Shown piece by piece: positions 34,071-46,385 of a stretch of 64,000 nucleotides of DNA. Source of the DNA: Taxillus chinensis (Eukaryota; Streptophyta; Magnoliopsida; Santalales; Loranthaceae); NCBI GenBank assembly GCA_023512835.1, contig CM042090.1, positions 47,943,321 to 48,007,320 of the forward strand, read 5' to 3'. Numbering within the stretch: the stretch's first letter is position 1; each line of letters opens with the position of its first letter. The notes under the pieces are model-generated. The model had not been told where the DNA came from. It did no database searches and saw only the letters and a list, made by a program, of their open reading frames with translations. Position numbers and translations under genes: made by a program.

Positions 34071-35118
34071 ATGCAGGGAACACCCACTGAAGAACCCTCA
34101 GCATCCACTGAAGTTTCTTATCCAGCCCAGGCGGATCCACCTCAACCAAAACCTTCAGCTCGGCCATCCCACTATCACCCCCAGGAGGCAGAGCCGGCAA
34201 CAGGGTATTCACCCTTCCAGCCTCAAGAGGAGACAAAGCTAGCAGAAGGGTATTCACCCTTCCCAGCCGTTTACTGATCCTGCATATTCTCAGGCTCTTG
34301 TGCCTGCTATACTTCCTATCTCTTGGGGTGCATACATGCCTGCTGAACCTGAAGATCTTCTTGGCCCTCCTATCCATTTAATCATTAATCCAGCTTTATC
34401 ATCTGACGAGAGCCAAGCAGCATTTGAAGAGTTCATCAATTCCACGGTTCAGAGGGCTCGCTTTATACGGGATAATGATATCTTCACCCCTTTTAGCCTA
34501 AAGAGGATCTCAGAGAATGAATATCTCTACTGCGACGAGATAGACCTCTTCTGCAGGACAATGCGCTATGTAGTGGAGGCTGAGCCTCATAACTACCCCT
34601 TAGCTCAGTTCACTTCCATCATGCTGTGCGAGCTATTCAATCAACCCTTGTCCGAAGAGGTGTGGCGCCAACGCATCAATGGTGAGAATGAAGGGCACCG
34701 CCCTTGGCATGGTATGCATGAGGTGCTGATTCCGGTGCACATTGACCGCCACTATGTATTGGTCCGTTTGAATCTGGATGTAGGACATGCCGTGCTATAT
34801 GACCCAAGCCAAGGTGAAGGGTTTGCCAGACGGAAAAGACAGTTAGTGCATGGGTTTATCAAATGAATCAAAGCGGCGATTATCAAAGAAGGCTTATTGG
34901 CAGACAAGCTACCTCTTATTCACTGCAACGAAATGGAAATTCCCCAACAACCTGACCAATTCAGCTGTGGGATCTTTGCTTGCTACTACATGATGGCTAT
35001 TCTGCAAGGGAAGGAAACTTGGGAAGTGCGCGGCGAGACATCGGTCGACTTTGTGGCTCAGGTGCGACGAATGGTGGCCAATGTCATCTACTATTACAGC
35101 TTGCCAACTGAGAGCTAA
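34071..35118 (+). pseudogene. ORF3 of A-5, N-terminal half deleted
   Basis: Retains the Pro-rich linker (YPAQADPPQPKPSARPSHY, GYSPFQP) and the ULP1-like domain but lacks the N-terminal domain and coiled coil. A frameshift near 34262 (ttcccagccg for ttccagcct) separates linker and protease. The protease part has His in DRHYVLV and Asp in LYDPSQ, then a TGA at 34864-34866 (Arg codon CGA in other copies), then the C-terminal part with QFSCGIFACYY. It ends LPTES at 35118, where other copies have PNQG. Confidence 0.87.
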
Positions 35119-36674
35119 GTATTTTCCTTGTCCCTATTTTATGCCATGAGGACATAGCATATTTTAAGTGTGGTGTATGGGGATTGACTTGAGCCACTTG
35201 CCTGTCTTTTATGTTGTGATTACATGTTTTATTTATAATTTTATCTTAGATAGTTTGTTAGTCATTTATTTAAAAAAAAACAAAAACAAAAATAAAAAAA
35301 AATGTTTTGAGTTGCATGATTGTTTGAGTTCTTTGCTTGAATGATTTTCTTGTGGAGGCATAGATATTAAGTATGAAATTTTGGCTTTAAATTTAATTTT
35401 TTATGCCACATTAGTATCATGTTGTGATAAGGGTGTTAAAGTAGTTAAAATGTGCTCTGAATTGGTTTAATCATGTCTTTATCTTTTGAATGATATCACT
35501 ATGTTTTTGGAGCTGAGTTTGAATATTAGCTGAGCATGAAATGCTATGATAGACCTAAATAACCCTTAAAGTTGAGTGAAAAAGAAATGAAAAATGAGAA
35601 CAACTTCTTTTTAGCCCTTGAGTGACATTCATGGTTTTTGGGTAATAGTTTGATTTGATACTCTTCTTGCATTCAACATTGGTTATTTAATGGTAGGAGT
35701 CAAGTAAGCATGTGATTTCTTATTAGTGCTCAGTGTTTGGTGTGTGGAGTTAGGATGCAAGACCTCTAAGTCATTGTGACTGTGTTTGCATTCTTTTCTT
35801 TATTGTGTAAATATAAAAGGCTGTGATATAGAATGTGAAAAAGCCATCACTTAATTGGAAAATGGGATGTGAGACATCAATGAATTTTTGTCTCTCCTTA
35901 TGTAGCAAAATGGCAAGGAGTTTGCATTAGAAAAATCAGTCTTATTTGTGTTATGTGAGTAAAAAAAAAGAGTGAATAATCCATCAAGGGAGAGCATAAA
36001 ATGCAACCTTGTAAGGTTATTACTAAGAAAAAAAAAGATTCAGAATAAAAGCCACACTGGCTTGATGTTTATGTGTGATTATATATTAGTGAAGCCACAT
36101 TGGCTGAATTGTGTTTGTTTTAAGAGTGTTGAGCTCAATTCTTTAGCTCATGATTTTGTTTTATTGAGTTAGTAGACTAGAGTGTGAGTTCAAATAAAGT
36201 AGAATAGAGAGTGTGTTTTCTTTGATGAGCACAATAGGGAACTCTCATGATTGCTTGGCAAGTACTTAATCAATAGCTGATGGCGATGTGTAGAGATAGA
36301 GTTTTCCATCCATTGTTCATTGATAGGTATTGGGCTCGAGAATTAATATATTTGAGTGAGGCTGCTTATCCTTGGTATGAACTTAAAGGGAAACTAGGTG
36401 CTATTTTATCATGGATTGTTTGCTCATATCTGAAATTTAAGTGCAGATATTGCATGGTTGTTGGACTTAGGGATATGGACATGAATGAACTAAGCTATGA
36501 CTCATTTTGATGCCTAAATTCCCATTTCATCATGATAGAGTTGCATGCTTAGGAAACCATGATTCTCCTTGATTGTTATTTTATTTTTCTTCCGTTTGAT
36601 TGTGTGTTTATTTTATTTTTGCATGCTTGTATGTTTTTGCTTGAGGACAAGCAATGGTTCAAGTGTGGTGTATT
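35119..36674 (+). other. 3' untranslated region of A-5, no gene
   Basis: AAGTGTGGTGTAT at 35166-35178 and 36661-36673, palindrome AACCTTGTAAGGTT at 36005-36018 before a short A-rich tract, and a perfect hairpin TTGCTTGAGGACAAGCAA at 36637-36654. Confidence 0.7.
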
Positions 36675-38116
36675 TGATAACGTGCATTTTATGCCATTAT
36701 TCTAGTGTTTATTTAGGATGTTTTAGAGCATGATTAGAGCCTTATTGCTTCATATATCATATATATTTGCTCTAACACCTAGGAAGATGCTATCTGCAAA
36801 TACATGCGTTTTTAAGCTGTTTTGGCAGATTTTGGAGCTCACTTTTGACATAGTAGATGGCCTTAAACAATTGGCGTGCAAGAACAAAGGTTGCTTAGAA
36901 TGATGTCCTCTACCTACCACAGAAAATTCAGAGCATTTGGAGCTGCACGTGAATTCACCCATTTCACGTGCAAGCCTATTTTTGCCTCTCAGGCCTCTAC
37001 AGGATGCAAGGAAGCTTGGGGAGAAGTTTGAGCTGATTTGGAGGTGCACGTGAATTCACCATATCACGTGCAAATTGACGTGCAGAGATATTTTTGGACC
37101 GATCGTTTTTCCATGCTGATCATTTGTTTCTGAAGGCCCATGTCCAAATTGTGGATGGAAGATAGAGATTTTAAAGTTTGGAGTGTCACTTATCAAAACT
37201 ACGTCGTTTTGATGGATGGGCTAGGGTACACACCTCAAGGCCCATCCAACCTCTATAAACAGATGCTCCACGCCCCCTGCTATGTAACCTAGACCCCCCT
37301 ACACGTTTTTAGAGAGAGAGAGAGGCTTCACGACTTGGAGGTTGCTCCTTGACCTAGGAGAGCAGCCGTCGCGGATTTTGGAGCTTGGATTTGAAGCTTT
37401 GCTGCGCGCGTGGATTAGAAGAAGATGTTGAGCTTTTCTGCTTTGTGTTTGCTTGTAATCATGCGTCAATAGTCTTTTAATCTAGGGGAGCAATGTAGCC
37501 CCCTTGTTGCTTTGCTGTGTTTATGAATATTGGGTTTGGATGATTGAGTTTTGCATGTTTTATGAATCTGTTCTTAAATTCTATCTTTGGATGTACACCT
37601 TGGTATTCTTAGCCCTAGCCTGGGGCGGATTGAGATTCATAACTTATTTGTAATTGGTGTGATCATTATCCTTTTGCAAGTATGATTTATTGGCTTTGCA
37701 TGTTTGTGTGTTTAGATGACCATTCTGGCATACAACTCTTAAAAGGACCTCAATGATCATTTGTTATCCTTGGCTTATGTTTAGCATGTTTTCAATCAGA
37801 CAGCCCTAATACCATGAACCAGTAGAGATAACATAGGGAGGTGAAATTGTGACCCTAGATGCCTTAATCCTTGATTCTAAATCCAACGTTTTAAGTTATT
37901 TCAATTGCAATTCTGTTTTCAGTAAAGTAATTTTAAAACACAATTTTGTTTGCCGAGACATTGTTTTAAGCAAGATTAATTTGGTGATTTGAGTTAAAGC
38001 TAGATAACTTGGTAATCTCTGTGGGATCGACCCCTTTCTTGTCGCTATTCTATTTAGCATTAGTTAAGGGAATTAATATTTTGAGAAGGGATTTAAACGA
38101 CAGTAGCTTAACCCTC
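36675..38116 (+). repeat. Family A LTR, first unit of a tandem LTR dimer (variant 3' end)
   Basis: 1442 bp starting TGATAACGTGCATTTT. The promoter half is typical, with the G-box block and the ATCAAAAC/GTTTTGAT palindrome, but from about 37860 it follows a different U5 version and ends acagtagcttaaccctc instead of gtctgtca. The next LTR begins at once. Confidence 0.85.
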
Positions 38117-39432
38117 TGATAATGTGCATTTTATGCCATTATTCTAGTGTTTATTTAGGATGTTTTAGAGCATGATTAGAGCCTTATTGCTTCATATATC
38201 ATATATGTTTGCTCTAACACCTAGGAAGATGCTATTTGCAAATACATGCGTTTTTAAGCTGTTTTGGAAGATTTTGGAGCTCACTTTTGACATAGTAGAT
38301 GGCCTCAAACAATTGGTGTGCAAGAACAAAGGTTGCTTAGAATGATATCCTCTACCTACCACAGAAAATTCAGAGCATTTGGAGCTGCACGTGAATTCAC
38401 CCATTTCACGTGCAAGCCTATTTTTGCCTCTCAGGCCTCTACAGGATGCAAGGAAGCTTGGGGAGAAGTTTGAGCTGATTTGGAGGTGCACGTGAATTCA
38501 CCATATCACGTGCAAATTGGCGTGCAGAGATATTTTTGGACCGATCGTTTTTCCATGCTGATCATTTGTTTCTGAAGGCTCATGTCCAAATTGTGGATGG
38601 AAGATAGAGATTTTAAAGTTTCGAGTGTTACTTATCAAAACTACGTCGTTTTGATAGATGGGCTAGGGTACACACCTTAAAGCCCATCCAAACTCTATAA
38701 ATAAGAGCTCCACGCCCTTGCTATGTATCCTTGACCCCCCTACACGTTTTTAGAGAGAGAGAGAGGCTTCATGACTTGGAGGTTGCTCCTTGACCTAGGA
38801 GAGCAGCCGTCGCAGCCGTCGCGGATTTTGGAGCTTGGATTTGAAGCTTTGCTGCGCGCGTGGATTAGAAGAAGATGTTGAGCTTTTCTGCTTTGTGTTT
38901 GCTTGTAATCATGCGTGAGTAGTCTTTTAATCTAGGGGAGCAATGTAGCCCCCTTGTTGCTTTGCTCTGTTTATGAATATTGGGTTTGGATGATTGAGTT
39001 TTGCATGTTTTATGAATCTGTTCTTAAATTTTATCTTTGGATGTACACCTTGGTATTCTTAGCCCTAGTCTGGGGCGGATTGAGATTCATAACTTATTTG
39101 TAATTGGTGTGATCATTATCCTTTTGCAAGTATGATTTATTGGCTTTTCATGTTTGTGTGTTTAGATGACCATTCTGGCATACAACTCTTAAAAGCACCT
39201 CAATGACCCTTAGATCTTTAGTTATAAAAAGAATTCGTTTTTGCCAAAATATTGTTTTAAGCAAGATTAATTTGGTGATTTGAGTTAAAGCTAGATAACT
39301 TGGTAATCTCTGTGGGATCGACCCCTTTCTTGTCGCTATTCTATTTAGCATTAGTTAAGGGAATTATTATCTTGAAGAGAGATTTAACGACATTGGCTAG
39401 CTCTTTTAGAGAGGCTAAAAATCTGTCTGTCA
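38117..39432 (+). repeat. Family A LTR, second unit of the dimer
   Basis: 1316 bp, TGATAATGTGCATTTT to ctgtctgtca. TATAAATA is at 38696-38703 and the palindrome at 38634-38655. The U5 part is a mosaic: a deletion near 39208, then variant sequence like the first unit, then the canonical end. The primer site follows directly. Confidence 0.88.
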
Positions 39433-39435
39433 AAT

Positions 39436-39453
39436 TGGCGCCGTTGCTAGGGA
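39436..39453 (+). promoter_or_regulatory. Primer binding site of A-6 (tRNA-Asp)
   Basis: TGGCGCCGTTGCTAGGGA, complementary to the 3' end of tRNA-Asp with two mismatches near its 3' side. Confidence 0.85.
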
Positions 39454-39651
39454 TTCAACGGTTAACTAGTTTTTAGAAATCAACATTGAGTGAAATTGTT
39501 TGAATTCTGATCTTGGTGTTTTATTTTGTCTTTTATTTTCTGTTATTTTGTGTTCTTTATTTGTTTATTTTGCATTGTTCGGAGCTGCTGGGTGTGTTCT
39601 TGTTGTTTTACAGGAACATACACCAAGTGTGTGAGGAATTCCTAGTTGTGC

Positions 39652-42600
39652 ATGCAAAGAGAGGAGGATATACAATTTACTCGGGAACCTGAAAGGTTGT
39701 TTAGAGCTCGTCGTAGAGCAGCTAGGGAAGCAGCACGTGAGGCTGAAGAAGCATTGCAAGGCTTGGAGCAATCCGTTGGTGAATTGATGGCAGATCTCAG
39801 ACCTGATGGTGGTGCACCACAAGGAGGGGCCAATTACAATGGCCAATATCCAGAAGAAGAGGGACATAGGTTTATGCCCAGAACCTTCTTAGATTATGCG
39901 AGGCCAATGATGTCAGACCATTATTCTGGGATTCGGCAGACAAGAGTCCAAGCGAATAGCTTTGAGCTGAAGCCGGCATTGATCAACATGGTGAGCAACA
40001 ACGCGTTTGGAGGAACAGCCGTGGATGATCCACACCAGCATTTGATGAGGTTTTACCAAGATGTGCGACACCATAAAGATCAACAATGTATCGGAGGAGG
40101 CAATAAAGCTAAGGCTTTTCCCTTTCTCTTTAAGGGATAGAGCTCTTGGCTGGTTCAACAATCTGTCAGGGTTCAATCAACACTTGGGAGGAGATGCGGA
40201 CCAAGTTCATGTCAAAGTACTTCCCTCCTTCCAAGGTGAGCCAGCTCAAGAGGAGAGATTAGCGATTCAGGCAAGATGAGATGGAGACTCTTCATGAAGC
40301 TTGGGAGCGTTTCAAAGACTTAGTGAGAAGATGCCCTGATCATGGAAGACCCCAGTGGATTCAAATTGAATCTTTCTACACAGGTCTTCGGTCCCACTCA
40401 CAAGACAAGGTGAATGCAATTACTGGAGGATGCTTGATGAATCTAGAGCCTGATGCACGAGCGAGCTCTTGGAGAGGCTGTCTTTAGCTGACTGGCAGTG
40501 GTCTAATGTGCGTACTTCAAAGCCAAGGGAGAAGATAGCTTCAGTTGATAATTCTTCCAATGATATGCAAGCACATATTCAAGCTTTAGTGAAGGGCATG
40601 GAAGTATTGGCTCTTAAAGTTGAAGGATCACAATAAGCTTCACCAGTAGCTGAACAATGCTAGAGTGGAGCTGAAGAAGCAAATTATGTTGGAAGAAAGG
40701 GCTTGTACCAGAAACAGCAATTTTATCCTCAACAACAACAACAAGGGTACAACCAGAATCAGCAGCAATCTCAACCATTTCAGAGAACTCAGAACCGAGG
40801 GGGAGATACCTCATTTCAGTACAAATATGTGCCCCCAGGGATGAAGCGGAATCCGTATGCTACGGATAATTATTTACACCCACCTCCGAGGATTCGAGCG
40901 AAACTTGGCCTCAGCCTCAACAGCAAAGAGGAAGGGTATATCAGAATGTGGATGAGCCAACCAAAAGAGAGGATAATTTGGAGGAAAGGGTAGTCACCAT
41001 AGAATCTTCAATGAATAATATAGAAAAGCTGCTTGTGAGTTTGGCTCAGAATGTAAATCAAGGAGTCTCAGCTAAATCTTTTCCAAGTGATACTGAGGTG
41101 AACCCCAAGGAGAGCTGCAAGGCTATTACTCTAAGAAGCGGGAAGACACTGAAAGATGCTGAGGAGCCTAAGAAGAAGGCAAATCCAGAAGAACAGAGCA
41201 GACCCTTGGAAGCTGATGACCAAGGAAAATCAGATAAAGCTGAAGAAAGAGTGCAAGAAAAGAAGGACAAGCAGCTGAGTCAAGACAGAATAGCTGAAGA
41301 ACAGAGGCAAGAGCTCAGGCCTACCATGCCATTTCCTCAGAGGCTGAGGAACCAGAGGGTTGAGGAAGAGTATGAGCGCTTTCTGAGTTTGTTCAAGAAG
41401 CTTGAAATTAACATTCCATTTGTGGAAATCTTGGAGCAGATGCCTAGGTACAGAAAATACATCAAAGATTTTGTGACGAAGAAGAGGAAATATGGGGATC
41501 ATGAGACGGTGGCGATCACTAACGAGGTGAGCAGTGTTGTTCAACAGAGTTTGCCCATCAAGCATAAAGATCCGGGCAGTTTTAATCTCCCTTGTGTGAT
41601 TGGCAATGCACCGCAGCAGCATGCCCTATGTGACTTAGGGGCCAGCATCAATTTTATCTCCTTTGCTTTGTACAAGCAGCTTGGGCTTAAGGGCATGAAG
41701 CCCACTTCCATATCATTGCAGTTTGCTGACCGGTCTACTGGAAAGCCTGAAGGGATAATTGAAGACGTGTTAGTTAAAGTGGGTTCCTTCATATTTCCAG
41801 CGGACTTTGTAGTTTTGGAGATGGAAGAAGATAGAGGAGTTCAGTTACTCCTTGGAAGACCGTTTCTCGAACGGGTTGTGCATTGATTGATGTTCTTTGA
41901 AGGGCAGCTAACTCGAGAATTAATGAGGAGACCTTAGTCTTCCACGTGGGGAAGGCTTTGCAAGGTCAAGAGGAGGAGGACTGCCTTTGGGTTGAAGACC
42001 TTGAGGAATTGGTGGAAGATTATTTGGCGAAGAAATTACCACCACCAATGATGGAGCCCTTCACTCATAGAAGCTCAACAAGATGAAGAGATGTACTTGA
42101 CAGCTGAGGAAGATGAGCAAACTACAAACTCTTTGGAGCAAGCTGAGGAGGAGAAAGAAGATGACATGTCTCCAACTCCAGAACTGAAGGAGCTTCCTGG
42201 ACACCTAAGGTACGAATTTCTAGACTCTACAAATCAATTCCCTGTCATTGTTGCTTCTAATTTGAATGATGTGGAGTGTACTCGATTGCTAGAGGTCCTT
42301 AGGAAACACAAAAAGGCCCTAGGATGGAACATTGAAGACATTAGGGGTATTAGTCCAGGGATTTGCATGCATAAAATTTTGATGAATGATGATTTTAAAC
42401 CCACTGCTAAAAGACAAAGAAGATTAAACCCTGCCATGAAAGAAGTTGTTAGAAAAGAAATTTTATAACAAAGAGAGGAGGGATAATTTATGCTATTTCT
42501 GATAGTGAGTGGGTAAGTCCATTGCATGTCGTGCCCAAGAAAGGGGGCATGACCGTGATTAAGAATGAAAAAATGAATTGATCCCATCTCGCACTGTGAC

Positions 42601-43384
42601 GGGGTGAAGAGTGTGTGTTGACTATAGAAAGCTGAACAAGGCTACTAGGAAGGATCATTTTCCTCTTCCTTTCATTGATCAAATGTTGGATAGGTTAGCT
42701 GGCTATAGTCACTACTGCTTTTTAGATGGCTATTCTGGGTATAATCAAATCATGGTTAAGCCCGAGGACCAAGAAAAGACCACCTTCACGTCCCCTTTTG
42801 GCACATTTGCATTTAGGAGAATGCGATTTGCGCTTTGTAATGCCCCTGCCACCTTCCAAAGGTGTATGATGGCTATTTTTCAAGGTTTGGTTGAGGAGAT
42901 CATGGAGGTCTTCATGGATGACTTCTAGGTGTTTGGTTCCTCCTACCAACAGTGCTTGAAAAATCTAGATGTGGTCTTAGAGAGATGTGAGGAGAAGGAA
43001 CTAGTCCTAAATTGGGAGAAATGCCATTTCATGGTAACTGAGGGGATAGTTCTAGGGCACAAGGTGTCTGCACATGGTTTAGAGGTAGACAAGGCAAAAA
43101 TCTCCACTATTGAGACTCTCCCACCTCCAACAAATGAAAAAGGAGTGAGAAGTTTCCTTGGCCATGCTGGCTTTTGTAGGAGATTCATTAAGGACTTCTC
43201 AAAAATTGCAAAACCCATGAGTAGGTTGTTAAAAAAAGACACAAGTTTTGAGTTTAATGCAGATTGCTTAGAAGCTTTCAATAACCTCAAGGGTAAGTTA
43301 GTCACTGCACCTGTTATAGTCACACCAGACTGGGCTCAGCCTTTTGAGCTAATGTGTAATGCGAGTGATTATGCTGTGGGGGTA
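39652..43384 (+). pseudogene. pol: gag and pol of A-6, left part
   Basis: Gag from ATG 39652 (MQREEDIQFTREPERL), with the core as in A-5 but frame-broken near 40060, 40170-40260 and 40450. The zinc-knuckle-free Gln-rich tail follows. The protease region 40948-41886 is open, with an intact CDLGASINFIS. After 41866 there are breaks (tctcgaacgg for tctcagaacgg). RT carries the same LysGluIleLeu-stop (TAA 42466-42468) as A-5, and a TAG at 42927-42929 just after FMDDF. RNase H is cut at 43384 by element B. Several breaks sit on CAG/CTG and may be technical. Confidence 0.86.
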
Positions 43385-44704
43385 TGTTAGGGGGGTTTTT
43401 TTCAAACACATTTTAGTGTCAAATGAAGGGGATTTATGATAAAAGATCACATCTTTAACTTCATTTTGATGAATTTGAATGATTAATGAACTAACCCCCT
43501 AACATAGCATTAGTAGATCCTTTTGTGGTGTTTTTGTTGTCTTTGAATGGAAAACAGGCCAAGTATAAAGTCCAAAGAAAGAATGAAGGAGCAAGGGACA
43601 ATCTGCACTGTGGTCATTTCAATTTTGAAATGACAAAAAAGAAATGACGGGACCAATTGAGTTGACCAGAAGCTCCCGAGAGCTTGATCATTTGAAACGG
43701 TCATTTGAAATTGAGTTGACCAAATGAATTGACCGAGGCGTTTTCGCACAACGTATTCTGGCGATCAACGAATCCTCATAGATGCCACGTGTACGACTGT
43801 AATCCTTCATTAAAGGATCTGACGATGCTCATTCAACCTTTTTGAGAGGGAAACGAGTTTGAATTAATGGAGGGAATAGTTCTAACAGTTAGGGGATGCG
43901 GTTATGCACAGAATTGTAAGACAAAAAGGGATTTTTCATGTAATTTGGGGGTTCGTTCATTCTGGGAGAGGGAGAGAAATGTATTGGGTTCTCATAGTAA
44001 GAACAATGGTTTTCTTATTTGCTATGGTAGCTTAAACCTCCATGGGAGGAGGATGGATTTGATGTAAGCTTTTAATTCCTTTTCTTTTGGTTAGTTAATT
44101 TGAAATTCCCTGTTATGTTTATCAAGTCTTTTGAGTTAGCATGTGAGATTTAAGTTCGGCCACCTTAAATCTTGTATAAGGTTAATCAATTATGGATCGA
44201 AAGAAGACATTGATAACCGGATAGTTAAGATACTTGACTTGCTAAGATTATAATATGCGAAAGCCAGTAATCTTGCTTGTAACCTAGTTAGGGTTGGTGT
44301 AATGCCAATCTACACTCAAACAACTTAAGCACATAATGGGTTGCCCGTTCCCCAAGCTAGGGTATACACACGGCTAGATCACTCGAAAGAGGCTAGTACA
44401 TGCAAAGGTGTTGGGTTTTAAACAAAAAGGGGAAGTTTGAATTAATATGCCTTAAGAACAAGAAATTAATTAACTACATTGATTGACATCCAAATCCCTA
44501 TTTTCTCCCATAAGAACATTTACATTGCTTTGTTTAATTAAATTACAACATTCAAATTGCTAATGATACAAAACCAACTTTAGATACATCATGGATTTAC
44601 AAAATGAGCTTTTTACTTGATCACTTTCCCTGTGGGTTCGACATCCGGACTTTGAGTCCACTTTATTACTTGTAACGATCCGTACGCTTGCGGAATTGTT
44701 AACA
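43385..44704 (+). repeat. 5' LTR of element B
   Basis: 1320 bp, TGTTAGGGGG to gttaaca. Between about 43600 and 43740 it has repeated GGTCATTT, GAAATGAC and GAGTTGACC motifs; TTGACC matches the W-box core. Compared with the 3' LTR it shows CAG/CTG anomalies near 43740-43795 (gtgtacgactg for gtgtacagcctg). Confidence 0.9.
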
Positions 44705-44710
44705 AGTTTT

Positions 44711-44728
44711 TGGCGCCGTTGCCGGGGA
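44711..44728 (+). promoter_or_regulatory. Primer binding site of element B (tRNA-Asp)
   Basis: TGGCGCCGTTGCCGGGGA is an exact complement of the plant tRNA-Asp(GTC) 3' end including CCA, six bases after the LTR. Confidence 0.92.
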
Positions 44729-44852
44729 AAGTAATAAAGTTGAAAGTACATTTTGTGATTGAGTGTGGAAGCATACTTATTGTAATTACCAAACTCCGTG
44801 TGCGGTATTATACTAGGTATGTGTTCATTGTTGTTTTTACAGGTGCGAATGA

Positions 44853-46385
44853 ATGAGCAAGCGTTCATCAACGTTTGAAGATTTGTTTGATCCTGAGCCA
44901 GAACGTACATTCTTTGCTAGATTGAGAAAGCAAAGGAGTGTACAGTCAGCAAGCATTGAAGAAGAATCAAAGTTTCTTCCTGGATTTTGGAATAATCCAG
45001 AGTTTGATTTGCAGAATTTGTTGTGGGAACAAGAAAGTGTTGAATCGTGTTCAGTTATGGAAGAACAACAACAGCAGCAACAGGAAGATAATGGGTCAGA
45101 TCTCAGGCCAGTTAGGGAGCATCATATACTCGATGTTTTCGATATCGAAACCCAATCTATCCACCACCTCTCTTGAGAGAAAATTTTGAGTTCTCTCCAC
45201 AGCTTATTAATTTAGTAGTGCAGAATAGTTTTGGGGGCACACCTTTGGAAGATCCTCACCACCATTTAGCCAGATTTGTGCAGATATGCAGAATAATGAG
45301 AAGACAAGGAGTGCCAGAGGATTTTATCAGATTGGAATTATTCCCTTGGTCTTTAAAGGAGGATGCTTTGATCTGGTTCAATTCTTTTTCAGAGGGACAT
45401 TTCACCAGATGGGCAGATTGTGCCCAAGAATTTCTCACTAAATATTTTCCAAGAGGAAGAACAGTGAAGTTGAGAAACAACATCACTGCTTTTACCCAAA
45501 CCACTGGAGAAACACTTGGTGAAGCATGGAATAGATTCAGGGAATTGCAGAGAAAATGTCCCAATCATGGCTTAGAAGATTGGTTACTTATTGAAGTGTT
45601 TTATGGAGGCCTTACAGCTGAGGAGCAATACATGGTAAATGCTGCAGCAGGAGGTGCTCTGACAGCCAAGACTGCAGAAGAAGCTAAAGAGATTATAGAG
45701 GAACTGATAAAAGAGCAAGCTCAGTGGCCCTCTAGGAGAATAGCTGTGAAGAAACCTGGTTTAATTGAGGTGGATAATTCCACAATGCTAAATGCTAAAT
45801 TGGAAGCTTTGACAAAACAGGTTGAAAAATTAAATGTTCAGAGAGTAGCAAAGGTTAACTCTGCTTGCAAAGAATGTGGGGGCATACACATTCCGAATGA
45901 GTGTCCACTAAAGGCATATGAAGAGACAATGGAAGGATATTCAGCTAATATGAATGAGGAAGTTAATTACATAGCTAACCAAAACAGGCAGCAGAATAAT
46001 CCATTTTCCAATACCTACAATCCTGATGGAGGAATCATCCGAATTTTTCATGGGGAGGACAGAATAATCAGCAGAATAATCAAGGTGGAAATAATGCAAA
46101 TCAAGTGCCGAATAATCAGAACAATCAGCAATTCAATAGGCAGTTCCAACCTAAACAGCAAGGAGCTGGATATGGTGAGAAAAGAAAGGCTGATTGGGAA
46201 TGTGCAATTGAGAAGATGGCAGCAGGAACTGAACAGAGATTGAATAAGATTGAAACTGATATTGGTAGCCGATTTGTGAATTGAGACTCATAATAAGAAG
46301 TTAGAGACTCAAATTGCACAAATAGCAAACGCTCTTATTATTAGGAACCCAGGAGAGCTTCCTAGTAAGACTGAGCCAAACCCAA
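44853..46385 (+). pseudogene. gag: gag of element B (frameshifted)
   Basis: Starts MSKRSSTFEDLFDPEPER. A frameshift near 45125-45155 separates this from the core (NFEFSPQLINLVVQNSFGG, DPHHHLARFVQICRIM, LELFPWSLKEDALIWFNSF, KYFPRGRTVKLRNN, EDWLLIEVFYGGL). A zinc knuckle CKECGGIHIPNEC (CX2CX3HX4C, near 45870) follows, then an Asn/Gln-rich tail that changes frame near 46025. Further breaks occur near 46243 and 46280. Family A lacks this knuckle. Confidence 0.87.

Larger units (their letters stand above)
27796..36674 (+). mobile_element. Family A copy A-5 (internal region)
   Basis: Primer site, gag, pol, post-pol hairpin, ORF3 promoter region, N-terminally deleted ORF3 and 3' untranslated region. 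It lies between the LTR split by element C and the LTR at 36675. Both neighbouring internal regions use the same LTRs, so A-4, A-5 and A-6 form a tandem LTR-internal-LTR array rather than separate insertions with target duplications. Confidence 0.87.

Noticed and set aside
36750..37049. Recurring ~99-codon minus-strand frame in family A LTRs (MHLQISSNFSPSF...)
   Set aside because: It is seen in many LTR copies only because the LTR repeats. It crosses the G-box promoter block, has no domain, and is shortened or altered in the diverged copies at 3633, 8090 and 61488.
43867..44067. 66-codon frame (MEGIVLTVRGCGYAQ) identical in both B LTRs
   Set aside because: Identity is explained by LTR duplication. 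It could be an upstream frame in the leader RNA, but there is no evidence of coding.
44711..44728. Possible tRNA gene
   Set aside because: Only the complement of the tRNA-Asp 3' end is present, at the primer-site position; there is no cloverleaf.
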